Assembly (NCBI RefSeq): GCF_000374805.1
Contig: NZ_KB895358.1
Span: forward strand, 1 to 57,815
Length of the DNA: 57,815 bases
Reading direction: 5' to 3'
DNA from: Chitiniphilus shinanonensis DSM 23277
Lineage (GTDB): Bacteria > Pseudomonadota > Gammaproteobacteria > Burkholderiales > Chitinibacteraceae
Shown here: in pieces, positions 17,336 through 31,745 of the stretch
Numbering within the stretch: the first letter of the stretch is position 1
Layout of the letters: every line of letters starts with the position of its first letter
Made by a program: the position numbers and the translations under genes
Notes under the pieces: generated by a model
What the model saw: the letters and a program-made list of their open reading frames with translations, nothing else
Databases searched by the model: none
What the model was told of the DNA's origin: nothing

Positions 17336-18796
17336 GTGAGCCTCTTCCAGATTGAAGTCCGCACCCTCGAATGCTGTCCCGATCCGTTGCCGGTGTTCCA
17401 ACGCGAATTCCTGCACGCCCCCGCCAACTTCTTCCTGGAAAGCAGCGTGGTGCGGCCGGGCTTTTCGCGCTTCTCCTTCATGGGCGACGCCGCCGGACGC
17501 TACGGCGAAACCATCGTCTACGCCACCCAGCAGGGCCACGCGGTGATCGAGCGCGACGGCGCGCGCAGCACGCTGGATACCGGCGGGCTGTTCGAGCTGC
17601 TGAACCAGCGGCTGCGCCAGTTCCGCGCCGAGCTGCCCGGCGACCTGCCGTTCGCCTTCAACCTCGGCTACGTGGGCCTGCTGGGCTACGAGCTGAAGGC
17701 CGAGACCATCGGCGACGCCGCGTACCGCTCCGACACGCCCGACGCGGTGTTCATGCTGGCCACCCGTCTGATCGCCTTCGACCACGACCAGGGCCGCTGC
17801 CACCTGCTGCACCTGGTGGCCGACGAGGCCGACCGCGCCGCGGCGCACGCCTGGTTCGACGCCGTGGCCGGCCGGCTGGCGCAGCCCGCCGAGCCGTCGC
17901 CGCAACCGGCGCGGCGCGACCGCATGAGCCTGCCCGAAGTCGAGCGCTGGATCGCAGACCACGCCGCCATGCGCCATCCCAAGCAGGCGTACATCGACAA
18001 GATCCACCAGGCGCTGGACGAGATCGTCAACGGCGAAAGCTACGAGGTCTGCCTGACCAACATCATCGAATTCCCGTTCGCCGAATCGGCGTTCGACCTC
18101 TACCGCGTGATGCGCCAGCTCACCCCGGCGCCGCACGCCGGCTACTTCAACGTCGGCGGCTTCCACCACGTCAGCGCCTCGCCCGAGCGCTTCCTCAGCG
18201 TCAACGCCGAGCGTCAGGCCGAGGCCAAGCCGATCAAGGGCACCCGCCCGCGCGGCGGCACGCCCGAGGAGGATCGCGCGCAGATCGAAAACCTGATCGG
18301 CGACGAGAAGGACCGCGCCGAGAACCTGATGATCGTCGACCTGCTGCGCAACGACCTGGGCCAGGTGTGCAATCTGCGCTCGGTGCACGTGCCCAAGCTG
18401 TTCGACGTCGAGAGCTACTCGCACGTGCACCAGCTGGTGTCCACCATCCGCGGCCAACTGCGGCCCGAGGTGTCCGCGGTGGACTGCGTGCGCGCGGTGT
18501 TCCCCGGCGGCTCGATGACCGGCGCGCCGAAGAAACGCACCATGCAGATCATCGACCGGCTGGAACAGGGCCCGCGCGGCGCGTACTCCGGCGCGCTGGG
18601 CTGGTTCGGCCTGTGCGGCGCCTGCGATTTCAACATCGTCATCCGCTCGGTGACGGTGCACGACGGCCACGCCCGCTTCGGCGTCGGCGGCGCCATCACC
18701 GCGCTGTCCGACCCCGAGAACGAATTCGCCGAGACCATGGTCAAGGCGCGCGGCGTGGTGGAAGCGGTGGAACGACTGCGCGAGGTGCGCGCATGA
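17336..18796 (+). CDS. Aminodeoxychorismate synthase component I (PabB-like)
   Basis: A 486-residue chorismate-binding (MST family) enzyme producing 4-amino-4-deoxychorismate. The motif PIKGTRPRG with Lys301 is the ADC-synthase signature; anthranilate synthases have PIAGT. Other family blocks are AENLMIVDLLRNDLG, VFPGGSMTGAPKKRTM and RFGVGGAITALSDPENE. The GTG start at 17336 is supported by AGGAG 6 nt upstream. Its end overlaps the next start by 4 nt. Confidence 0.94.
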   Translation: MSLFQIEVRTLECCPDPLPVFQREFLHAPANFFLESSVVRPGFSRFSFMGDAAGRYGETIVYATQQGHAVIERDGARSTLDTGGLFELLNQRLRQFRAELPGDLPFAFNLGYVGLLGYELKAETIGDAAYRSDTPDAVFMLATRLIAFDHDQGRCHLLHLVADEADRAAAHAWFDAVAGRLAQPAEPSPQPARRDRMSLPEVERWIADHAAMRHPKQAYIDKIHQALDEIVNGESYEVCLTNIIEFPFAESAFDLYRVMRQLTPAPHAGYFNVGGFHHVSASPERFLSVNAERQAEAKPIKGTRPRGGTPEEDRAQIENLIGDEKDRAENLMIVDLLRNDLGQVCNLRSVHVPKLFDVESYSHVHQLVSTIRGQLRPEVSAVDCVRAVFPGGSMTGAPKKRTMQIIDRLEQGPRGAYSGALGWFGLCGACDFNIVIRSVTVHDGHARFGVGGAITALSDPENEFAETMVKARGVVEAVERLREVRA

Positions 18797-20019
18797 CCGC
18801 GCCCGCCTTCGCCCTAGTAATCGGCGCCAACGGCTCCATCGGCGGCCTGCTGGCGCGGCAACTGGCCGCCAGCGGCTTCGAGGTGGTCGGGCTCGACCTA
18901 GCGGCGACCGCGCCGCAGCCGGGCATCGTCACGCTGCAAGGCGACGCCACCCGCCCCGACGCCGCGCTGCAACGCCGGCTGGCCCAGACCGATGTGCTGG
19001 TGCTGGCGCTGGCGCAGCACGTGCTGGAGCGCGCCCTGCCCGCGCTGCTGCCCGCCCTGCCCGCGCAGGCGCTGATCGTGGAAACGCTGTCGATCAAGAC
19101 CCCGTTCGCCCAATGGCTGGCGCGGCATCCCGTCGCCCAGCCGGTGCTGGGCATCAACCCGATGTTCTCCGGCGACCTGGAGCCGGCCGGCCGGCCGCTG
19201 GCCGCCGTGCCGTACCGCGACGCCGCGTCGGCCGACGCCTTCGTCGCCCTGCTGCGCCAGTGGCGGCTGGAGGTGGTGCCGCTGACCCCGGCCGCGCACG
19301 ACCAGGCGATGGCGCTGTTGCAGACGGTCGGCCACGCCGCGGTGCTGTCGTTCGGCCGGGTGCTGGCCGCGTCGGCGGTGCCGCTCGACGCGCTGCTGCG
19401 CCTGGCGCCGCCGCCGTTCCGCGTGCTGCTGTCGCTGGTGGCGCGCATGACGCAGAACCATCCCGACGTGTACTGGGAGATCCAGGCCGACAACCCGTGC
19501 TCGGCGGTGGCGCGGCAGCAACTGCTGGCCGCCCTGGCCGCGCTGGACGACGGCGTGGCGCGCGCCGACCAGGGCGGCTTCGCCGCCGCGCTCGGCATGC
19601 TGGAACACACCCTGATCGCCGACCACCGCGACTACGTCGGCCTCAGCCGGCGGATCTTCGAATCGATCAACCCGCCGCCGGCGCCCGACAGCCTGCCCGC
19701 GTTCCGCGCCGCCATCGACCGCGTGGACGACCAGCTGATCGACCTGCTGGGCCAGCGCCAGGCGCTGATCGCCGACGTGGCGCGCTTCAAGAAGACCAGC
19801 GGCACGCCGGTGATGCAGCCGAACCGCGTGCTGGAAGTGGTGCAGCGCTGCAAGGCGCGCGGCCAGGGCTGGCACCTGCGCGGCGAGCTGATCGAGCAGC
19901 TCTACCGCCTGATCATCGAAGAAGCCTGCCACATCGAGTACGAGCACGTCGGCGGCCCCCGCGAATCCCTTCTCACCAGCAGCGCGCCGGCGTTCCAGGC
20001 GACAGGAGTGCAAGCATGA
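18793..20019 (+). CDS. Fused 4-amino-4-deoxyprephenate dehydrogenase / 4-amino-4-deoxychorismate mutase (PapC-PapB)
   Basis: A 408-residue two-domain enzyme. Residues 1 to about 290 are a TyrA-like NAD-dependent dehydrogenase (VIGANGSIGGLL nucleotide loop, GINPMFSGD, TQNHPDVYWEIQ). Residues about 300-385 are an AroQ-type chorismate mutase helix bundle (FRAAIDRVDDQLIDLLGQR). Together they rearrange aminodeoxychorismate and oxidatively decarboxylate it to 4-aminophenylpyruvate, as PapB and PapC do for p-aminophenylalanine. The domain order is the reverse of E. coli TyrA, where the mutase is N-terminal. ATGA overlaps occur at both ends. Confidence 0.9.
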   Translation: MTAPAFALVIGANGSIGGLLARQLAASGFEVVGLDLAATAPQPGIVTLQGDATRPDAALQRRLAQTDVLVLALAQHVLERALPALLPALPAQALIVETLSIKTPFAQWLARHPVAQPVLGINPMFSGDLEPAGRPLAAVPYRDAASADAFVALLRQWRLEVVPLTPAAHDQAMALLQTVGHAAVLSFGRVLAASAVPLDALLRLAPPPFRVLLSLVARMTQNHPDVYWEIQADNPCSAVARQQLLAALAALDDGVARADQGGFAAALGMLEHTLIADHRDYVGLSRRIFESINPPPAPDSLPAFRAAIDRVDDQLIDLLGQRQALIADVARFKKTSGTPVMQPNRVLEVVQRCKARGQGWHLRGELIEQLYRLIIEEACHIEYEHVGGPRESLLTSSAPAFQATGVQA

Positions 20020-21338
20020 CCCGAACCACCCCGCAGGCCCGCCACGTGGTCGAGCGCCTGAACAGCGTGCTGGGCCAGGATTACCGCTACCGCGAGGACT
20101 GCCTGAGCCTGACCGCCAACGAGAACTACCCCAGCGCGCTGGTGCGGCTGGCCGGCAGCGCCACCGCCGGCGCGTTCTACCACTGCTCGTTCCCGTTCGA
20201 GGTGCCGCCGGGCGAGTGGTACTTCCCCGAATCGGGCCGGATGGGCGAGCTGGCGCAGCAACTCAACGAACTCGGGCGTTCCTTGCTGGGCGCCGGCACC
20301 TTCGACTGGCGCCCCAACGGCGGCTCGCCGGCCGAGCAGGCGCTGATGCTGGCCGCGTGCAAGCACGGCGAAGGCATGGTGCACTTCGCCCACCGCGATG
20401 GCGGCCACTTCGCGCTGGAAAACCTGGCGCAGAAGGCCGGCATCGACATCTTCCATCTGCCGGTGGACCCGCAGACGCTGCTGATCGACGTGGCCCGCCT
20501 GGACGAGCTGGTGCGGCGCAACCCGCAGATCCGCATCGTCATCCTCGACCAGTCGTTCAAGCTGCGCTGGCAGCCGCTGGCGGCGATCCGCAAGGTGCTG
20601 CCGCCGTCGTGCACCCTGACCTACGACACCAGCCACGACGGCGGCCTGATCATGGGCGGCGTGTTCGATTCGCCGCTGCACTGCGGCGCCGACGTGATCC
20701 ACGGCAACACCCACAAGACCGTGCCCGGCCCGCAGAAAGGCTACATCGCCTTCAAGTCGGCCGAGCACCCGCTGCTGGTCGATACCTCGCTGTGGCTGTG
20801 CCCGCACCTGCAAAGCAACTGCCACGCCGAACTGCTGCCGCCGATGTGGGTGGCGTTCAAGGAAATGGAAGCCTTCGGCCACGACTACGCGCCGCAGGTG
20901 GCGCGCAACGCCAAGGCGCTGGCCGGCCACCTGCACCGGCTGGGCTTCGAGGTCTCGGGCGAAGCGTTCGGCTTCACCGAAACCCACCAGGTGCACTTCG
21001 CCGTGGGCGACCTGCAACAGGCGCTCGACCTGTGCATGAACACCCTGCACCGCGGTGGCATCCGCAGCACCAACATCGAGATCCCCGGCAAGCCGGGCAT
21101 CCAGGGCATCCGCCTGGGGGTGCAGGCCATGACCCGGCGCGGCCTGCGCGAGGACGACTTCGAACAGGTGGCGCGCTTCATCGCCGACCTGCACTTCCGC
21201 AAGGCCGATCCCGCCGGCGTCGCCGCCCAGGTGGCCGAGTTCCTGCGCGCCTTCCCGCTGGCGCCGCTGCACTACTCGTTCGACCAGGAGCTGGATCACG
21301 AACTGCTGCAATCGCTGATCGGGGAGGCCCTGCGATGA
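20016..21338 (+). CDS. obaG: L-threonine transaldolase, SHMT-like PLP enzyme (ObaG-like)
   Basis: A 440-residue fold-type I PLP enzyme of the serine hydroxymethyltransferase class. The Schiff-base lysine is K234 in HGNTHKTVPGPQKG; LTANENYPS near the start and LTYDTSHDGGLIMGG are SHMT-like blocks. In obafluorin biosynthesis the homologue splits L-threonine and transfers the glycyl carbanion to 4-nitrophenylacetaldehyde, giving a beta-hydroxy-alpha-amino acid. The context (decarboxylase next, NRPS after) fits transaldolase rather than housekeeping SHMT. The start overlaps the previous stop (ATGA). Confidence 0.9.
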   Translation: MTRTTPQARHVVERLNSVLGQDYRYREDCLSLTANENYPSALVRLAGSATAGAFYHCSFPFEVPPGEWYFPESGRMGELAQQLNELGRSLLGAGTFDWRPNGGSPAEQALMLAACKHGEGMVHFAHRDGGHFALENLAQKAGIDIFHLPVDPQTLLIDVARLDELVRRNPQIRIVILDQSFKLRWQPLAAIRKVLPPSCTLTYDTSHDGGLIMGGVFDSPLHCGADVIHGNTHKTVPGPQKGYIAFKSAEHPLLVDTSLWLCPHLQSNCHAELLPPMWVAFKEMEAFGHDYAPQVARNAKALAGHLHRLGFEVSGEAFGFTETHQVHFAVGDLQQALDLCMNTLHRGGIRSTNIEIPGKPGIQGIRLGVQAMTRRGLREDDFEQVARFIADLHFRKADPAGVAAQVAEFLRAFPLAPLHYSFDQELDHELLQSLIGEALR

Positions 21339-23026
21339 GCCGCGCCGAAGCCGCGATCTCCCGCGAGACCACGCTGGGCCGCCTGGTGGGCGCGGTGCTG
21401 GTCGAGCAAGGCATCGCCGACCTGTTCTGCATCCCCGGCGACTTCACCATGCAGCTGTCGCGCGAGCTGACGCAGGTGCACGGGCTGACGCTGCGCACCA
21501 TGTCGCACGAATACGGCACCACGCTGGCCGCGCTCGGCTACGCCCTGGGCCGCCGCACCCCCGCCGCGGTGTGCTTCACCTACGGCGTCGGCGTGCTCAA
21601 CGCCGCCAACGGCATCGCCCAGGCCTACGTCGAGCGCGTGCCGCTGATCGTGCTGTCCGGCGCGCCGGGCAAGCGCGAGCGCGAGGCGCCGGTGTTCCTG
21701 CACCACACCGTGGTCGACGACGACACCCAGTACCGGGTGATGCGCGAGATCACCGCGCACCAGATCCGCATCAGCGACCCGCACCGCGCGCAGGAGCAGC
21801 TGCGCGAGGCCGTCGCCGTGGCGCTGGCGCAGTCGCGCCCGGTGTACGTCGAAATCCCGCGCGACCTCTACCTGAGCAAGGTGCGCTACACCCCGGCCGC
21901 CGCGGTGCAGCCGCCGATGCCGTGCTACGACCAGGCCGCGTGGGATGCCGCGCACGCCACGCTGGCGCTGCTGCGCGACGCCCGCCGCCCGGTGCTGGTG
22001 CCCGGCCTGGAAATCAAGCGCTACGCGCTGGCCGACGCCGCGCGCCGCATCGCCGAGACCCTGGCGCTGCCCTGGGTGGCCAGCCCGATGTCGCGCCAGG
22101 TGCTGCCGATCGACCACCCCAACTACCGCGGCGTCTACGCCGGCCCGGCCTCGCCGGCCGACTGCACCCGCGACCTGCTGGCGTCGTGCGACGCGCTGCT
22201 GCTGCTGGGCGAGCCCAACGCCGACGTCAACATGGGCATCGCCAGCGCGATCCCGGCCGGACAACTGGTGCAGGCCTACGACGGCACGGTGCAGGTGGGC
22301 CGCCAGCGCTATCCCGCCGCCACCGCCGATTTCGTCACCGCGCTGGCCGAACTCTCGCGGCCGCGCCACGGCCTGCTGCCCGAACTGCAACGCGAACAGC
22401 GCGCCTACCTGCTGCCGTCCGCCACGCCCACCGGCGACGCGCCGGCCGACGGCGCGCTCACCCCCTACCTGGTGATCGACGAGCTGAACCGCCACTTCGC
22501 CGCCCACCCCGACACCCTGCTGGTGGCCGACTGCGGCGACGCCTTCTTCATGTCGCTGGGCATGCACCCGGCCGACGTGCTGACCTCGTCGCTCTACATG
22601 AGCATGGGCATCGGCGTGCCCGGCGCGCTGGGCTGGCAGCTGGGCAGCGGCAAGCGCCCACTGGCGCTGGTGGGCGACGGCGCCTTCCACATGACCGGAC
22701 AGGAACTGATGCATGCGCGCGGCGCCGGCATCTCGCCCATCGTGATCGTGCTCAACAACCAGCGCTGGACCTCGCTGTCGTCCGACAGCGCCGACGTGGC
22801 GCTCACCCGGCTGCCCGCCATCGACTTCGCCGCGCTGGCGCAGTGCTACGGCGTGACCGGCATGGTGGCCGAAAGCGCCGCCGGGCTGCGCGACGGCCTG
22901 GCGCGCGCCCACGCGCTGGACGAGCCGGTGCTGATCGACGCCCGCATCGACCCATCGCAGCGCTCCTACCTGTGCGAACGCTTCTTCGACGCCATCAAGA
23001 ACCAGCAGCATTTGCCCAGGGTTTGA
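21335..23026 (+). CDS. obaH: ThDP-dependent arylpyruvate decarboxylase (ObaH-like)
   Basis: A 563-residue thiamine-diphosphate enzyme of the pyruvate-decarboxylase/phenylpyruvate-decarboxylase type. The catalytic Glu59 lies in MSHEYGTT and the ThDP/Mg motif runs from [11 protein letters not shown] to IVIVLNN. It should decarboxylate 4-nitrophenylpyruvate to 4-nitrophenylacetaldehyde, the acceptor for the transaldolase encoded just upstream. A GGGGAGG ribosome-binding site lies 7 nt before the ATG, which itself overlaps the previous stop. Confidence 0.92.
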   Translation: MSRAEAAISRETTLGRLVGAVLVEQGIADLFCIPGDFTMQLSRELTQVHGLTLRTMSHEYGTTLAALGYALGRRTPAAVCFTYGVGVLNAANGIAQAYVERVPLIVLSGAPGKREREAPVFLHHTVVDDDTQYRVMREITAHQIRISDPHRAQEQLREAVAVALAQSRPVYVEIPRDLYLSKVRYTPAAAVQPPMPCYDQAAWDAAHATLALLRDARRPVLVPGLEIKRYALADAARRIAETLALPWVASPMSRQVLPIDHPNYRGVYAGPASPADCTRDLLASCDALLLLGEPNADVNMGIASAIPAGQLVQAYDGTVQVGRQRYPAATADFVTALAELSRPRHGLLPELQREQRAYLLPSATPTGDAPADGALTPYLVIDELNRHFAAHPDTLLVADCGDAFFMSLGMHPADVLTSSLYMSMGIGVPGALGWQLGSGKRPLALVGDGAFHMTGQELMHARGAGISPIVIVLNNQRWTSLSSDSADVALTRLPAIDFAALAQCYGVTGMVAESAAGLRDGLARAHALDEPVLIDARIDPSQRSYLCERFFDAIKNQQHLPRV

Positions 23027-23048
23027 CCCTGCACCCGGAGCGCCCGCA

Positions 23049-28784
<5,736 letters not shown>

Positions 28785-28785
28785 A

Positions 28786-28910
28786 AGCGGTTGACAAAAC
28801 CCTCCCGGCGGCGTCGCGCGCGGGCGCCGAGCCTCACGCGCCGCACGCCGGGTGCCGCCCGCGTTTCGTGCGTCCCGCCAGGACCGCTTTGCCGGGTTTT
28901 GTCGGCCGCT
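28786..28910. repeat. Dispersed repeat C, copy 1 (inside the antibiotic operon)
   Basis: A 125-bp element with near-perfect 17-bp terminal inverted repeats (AGCGGTTGACAAAACCC left, GGGTTTTGTCGGCCGCT right; two mismatches). Its interior matches the reverse complement of the copy at 45282-45407, including GGCGGCGTCGCGCG and GCCAGGACCGCT. It starts 2 nt after the NRPS stop and occupies the gap before the isochorismatase gene, so it would be part of the transcript. Confidence 0.85.
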
Positions 28911-28944
28911 CCAAGCCCCCCATCCCTTTCCGGAGATCGACCGC

Positions 28945-29589
28945 ATGGCCATCCCCCTGATCCAGGATTACCCGGTGCCGACCGGGGTGTCGTTGGACCG
29001 CCCGCCGCTGCCGTGGCAGGTGGCGCCCGAGCGCGCGGCGCTGCTGATTCACGACATGCAGAACTACTTCGTCGGCCGCTATGCCTCGGCCGGATTCGTC
29101 GCCACCCTGGTGCGGCGCATCGACGCCCTGCGCCAGCGCTGCCACGCGCTGGGCGTGCCGGTGTTCTACACCGCGCAGCCGGGCGACCAGCCGCGCGCCG
29201 CGCGCGGCCTGCTGATGGATTTCTGGGGCCCCGGCATGCCGCAGGCCGGCGACGGCCGCGCCATCGTCGCCGGGCTGGAACCGCGCGACGGTCACGACGA
29301 GGTGCTGGTGAAGCACCGCTACAGCGCCTTCGCCCGCAGCGATCTGCAAGCGCGGCTGCAACGCGCCGGGCGCGACCAGTTGGTGATCTGCGGCGTCTAC
29401 GCGCACATCGGCTGCCTGGTCACCGCCACCGACGCCTTCATGGCCGACATCGAGCCCTTCCTGGTGGCCGACGCGCTGGGCGACTTCTCGCTGGCGCACC
29501 ACGAGATGGCGCTGCGCCACGTGGCGCACTGCTCGGGCAAGGTGGTGTCCAGCGCCGAACTGCTGCAACGACTGGCGCTGGCCGCATGA
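28945..29589 (+). CDS. Isochorismatase (2,3-dihydro-2,3-dihydroxybenzoate synthase), stand-alone
   Basis: A 214-residue isochorismatase-fold hydrolase. LLIHDMQNYFVGRY carries the catalytic Asp, VLVKHRYSAF the Lys, and VICGVYAHIGCL the EntB/PhzD-type loop. It cleaves the enolpyruvyl group of isochorismate to give 2,3-dihydro-2,3-dihydroxybenzoate. Unlike EntB it has no fused aryl carrier domain; that domain is the next, separate gene. The start at 28945 has a GGAG 8 nt upstream, and the end overlaps the carrier start by 4 nt. Confidence 0.92.
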   Translation: MAIPLIQDYPVPTGVSLDRPPLPWQVAPERAALLIHDMQNYFVGRYASAGFVATLVRRIDALRQRCHALGVPVFYTAQPGDQPRAARGLLMDFWGPGMPQAGDGRAIVAGLEPRDGHDEVLVKHRYSAFARSDLQARLQRAGRDQLVICGVYAHIGCLVTATDAFMADIEPFLVADALGDFSLAHHEMALRHVAHCSGKVVSSAELLQRLALAA

Positions 29590-29825
29590 ACGCGCCCGCG
29601 CCCTTCACCCGCGCCGCCTTCGACGCCGACATCGCCGCGCTGCTGCACCTGGCGCCGGCCGAACTGGCGGGCCAGGACGATCCGCTCGACGCCGGCCTGG
29701 ATTCGGTGCGGCTGATGATGCTGGTGGAAAACTGGCGCCGCCGCGGCATCGAGGTCGGCTTCGTCGAACTGGTCGAGCGCCGCAGCTTCGCCGCGTGGTG
29801 GTCGCTGATCGCCGCACGCCTTTGA
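29586..29825 (+). CDS. Aryl carrier protein
   Basis: A 79-residue free-standing carrier protein. The phosphopantetheine site is Ser40 in DAGLDSVRLMML. It should be loaded with 2,3-dihydroxybenzoate by the C-terminal adenylation domain of the NRPS and donate it to the condensation domain. ATG overlaps the isochorismatase stop (ATGA). It corresponds to the C-terminal domain of EntB split off as its own gene. Confidence 0.93.
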   Translation: MNAPAPFTRAAFDADIAALLHLAPAELAGQDDPLDAGLDSVRLMMLVENWRRRGIEVGFVELVERRSFAAWWSLIAARL

Positions 29826-29836
29826 CGGAGGCCCGC

Positions 29837-30616
29837 ATGGACCCACAACGCTTCGCCGGCCGCGCCGTGCTGGTGACCGGCGCCGCCCAGGGCATCGGCG
29901 CCGCCATCGTGCGCCGGCTGCTGGCCGACGGCGCCACGGTGCACGCGGCGGACCGCAACGCCGGCGAACTGGCGCACCTGGCCGAAGGGCTGGCGCCCGC
30001 CGGCCGCCTGTACACCCACGTGCTGGACATCGCCCGGCCCGACGCGGTGCGCGCCACCGTCGCCGCCATCACCGACGCCGCGCCGCTGCACGGGCTGGTG
30101 AACTGCGCCGGGGTGCTGACGCCGGGCAGCCTGCTCGACACCGACGCCGACACCTGGCGCCAGACCTTCGAGGTGAACGTGCACGGCACCTTCCACGTGT
30201 CGCAGGCGGTGGCGCGGCACATGGCCGGCCACGGCGACGGCGCCATCGTCACCGTGGCGTCCAACGCCGGCCTGACGCCGCGCGTCGAGATGGGCGCGTA
30301 CTGCGCGTCCAAGGCCGCCGCCGCCATGCTCACCCGCTGCCTGGGGCTGGAGCTGGGCCGCCACGGCATCCGCTGCAACGTGGTGTCGCCCGGTTCCACC
30401 CGCACCCCGATGCTGACCACCCTGCTGGGCGAATGGAGCGCCGACGCCGACCGCCGTCTGGTCGACGGCGACCCGCAGCGCTACCGCACCGGCATCCCGC
30501 TGCGCAAGGTGGCCGAACCCGACGACATCGCCCGCGCGGTGGCGTTCCTGCTGTCGCCCGACGCCGGCCACATCACCATGCAGAACCTGGTGATCGACGG
30601 CGGCGCCACCTTCTGA
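29837..30616 (+). CDS. 2,3-dihydro-2,3-dihydroxybenzoate dehydrogenase (EntA-like SDR)
   Basis: A 259-residue short-chain dehydrogenase. Nucleotide motif TGAAQGIG near residue 12, NCAG at about 91, catalytic Ser and YCASK (about 153-157), and the SDR C-terminal block VIDGG. It oxidises the dihydrodiol made by the isochorismatase to 2,3-dihydroxybenzoate, the catechol part of the product. The start at 29837 has GGAGG 6 nt upstream. It is flanked by the carrier and the DAHP-synthase-like gene. Confidence 0.92.
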   Translation: MDPQRFAGRAVLVTGAAQGIGAAIVRRLLADGATVHAADRNAGELAHLAEGLAPAGRLYTHVLDIARPDAVRATVAAITDAAPLHGLVNCAGVLTPGSLLDTDADTWRQTFEVNVHGTFHVSQAVARHMAGHGDGAIVTVASNAGLTPRVEMGAYCASKAAAAMLTRCLGLELGRHGIRCNVVSPGSTRTPMLTTLLGEWSADADRRLVDGDPQRYRTGIPLRKVAEPDDIARAVAFLLSPDAGHITMQNLVIDGGATF

Positions 30617-30635
30617 GCCATCCCGAGGAATCGCC

Positions 30636-31745
30636 ATGGACCTCTCCGAGCCGACCCAGCGCGAGCGCTGGCACCCGCACTGCTGGCGCGACAAGGAACA
30701 CCGCCACATGCCGCCGTACCCCGACCCGGACCTGGCCGGCGTGACCGAGCGGCTGGCCGACCTGCCGGGGCTGGTGCGCCATGCCGACATCGCGCGCCTG
30801 CACGCCGACCTGCGCGCCGCCGCCGAAGGACGCGGCTGCGTGCTGCTGACCGGCAACGCCGAGGAACGCCTCCACGACGCCAGCCCGACACTGTTGCAGG
30901 CCCGGCTGCGCGCGACGGCCACGCTGCAACGCTACCTCGGGCTGGTGACCGCGGCGCCGGTGACCGCGGTAGGGCTGCTGGCGGGCAACTACGCCCGCTC
31001 GCGCCAGCAGCCGACCGAGGTGGTGAACGGCCTGACCGTCACCAGCTACTACGGCGACATGGTCAACGACCGCGCGCCCACGCCGTGGAGCCGCCGCCCG
31101 GACGCCAAGCGCATGCTGTGGGCCTACGAGGCGGCGCAGCTGGCGCTGTCGCTGCTGCAACGCGGCGGCGCCGCGCCGTACATCGCGCACGAGGCGGCCA
31201 ACCTGCACTACGAGGCGGCGCTGGTGCGCCACCACGACGGCGCCTTCTTCGCCGCCAGCGCGCACCTGCTGGTGCTGGAGCAGATCAACCTGTTCCCCGA
31301 CAGCAGCCACCTGGAATTCTGCCGCGGCGTGTGCAACCCGATCGCCGTGTGCGTGCCGCCGCAACTGGCGCCGGCGCGGCTGGCCGCGATCTGCCGGCTG
31401 CTCAACCCCGAGCGGCAGCCGGGCCGGCTGGTGCTGATCAGCGCGCTGGGGCGGCAGACGGCGCTGCTCGGGCCGCTGCTGGACACGCTGGACGAGGCGC
31501 GCATGCCGGCGGTGTGGCTGTGCGACCCGCTGCGCGCCAACGACGGCGCCACCGGCGCGCTGGTGGACGAGGCCATCGCGGAGCTGACGCGGACCGCGGC
31601 GCTGCACGCGGCGCGCGGCGGCCGGCTGGCGGGCCTGTACCTGCACACCGACCCCGGCGGCGACGCCCGCGCCCCGGCGCTGCCGTTCCCCGAAGCGCTG
31701 CAACTGTGCAGCAATCTCGCCCCCGCCCTGAGGAATGCCGGATGA
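30636..31745 (+). CDS. Class II DAHP synthase homologue with degenerate active site
   Basis: A 369-residue relative of plant/PhzC-type class II 3-deoxy-7-phosphoheptulonate synthases. It is recognisable from WHPHCWRDKEHRHMPPYPD, AGNYARSRQQPTEVVNGL, EFCRGVCNPIAVCVPP and LNPERQPGRLVLIS. The metal ligands of the family are not kept: GGDCAE is TGNAEE, DPMHGN is DPLRAN, the HVELTG Glu is absent (LYLHTDPG) and the CDPRLN Asp is CSNLAP. PEP-site arginines are also altered. A classical role boosting shikimate flux is therefore doubtful; a non-catalytic or new role is possible. RBS GAGGAA; coupled to the next gene by 4 nt. Confidence 0.8.
   Translation: MDLSEPTQRERWHPHCWRDKEHRHMPPYPDPDLAGVTERLADLPGLVRHADIARLHADLRAAAEGRGCVLLTGNAEERLHDASPTLLQARLRATATLQRYLGLVTAAPVTAVGLLAGNYARSRQQPTEVVNGLTVTSYYGDMVNDRAPTPWSRRPDAKRMLWAYEAAQLALSLLQRGGAAPYIAHEAANLHYEAALVRHHDGAFFAASAHLLVLEQINLFPDSSHLEFCRGVCNPIAVCVPPQLAPARLAAICRLLNPERQPGRLVLISALGRQTALLGPLLDTLDEARMPAVWLCDPLRANDGATGALVDEAIAELTRTAALHAARGGRLAGLYLHTDPGGDARAPALPFPEALQLCSNLAPALRNAG

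Noticed and set aside
30636-31745. Calling this gene an ordinary shikimate-pathway aroG/phzC
   Set aside because: The metal ligands and PEP-site residues expected for activity are not present, so only homology is claimed.
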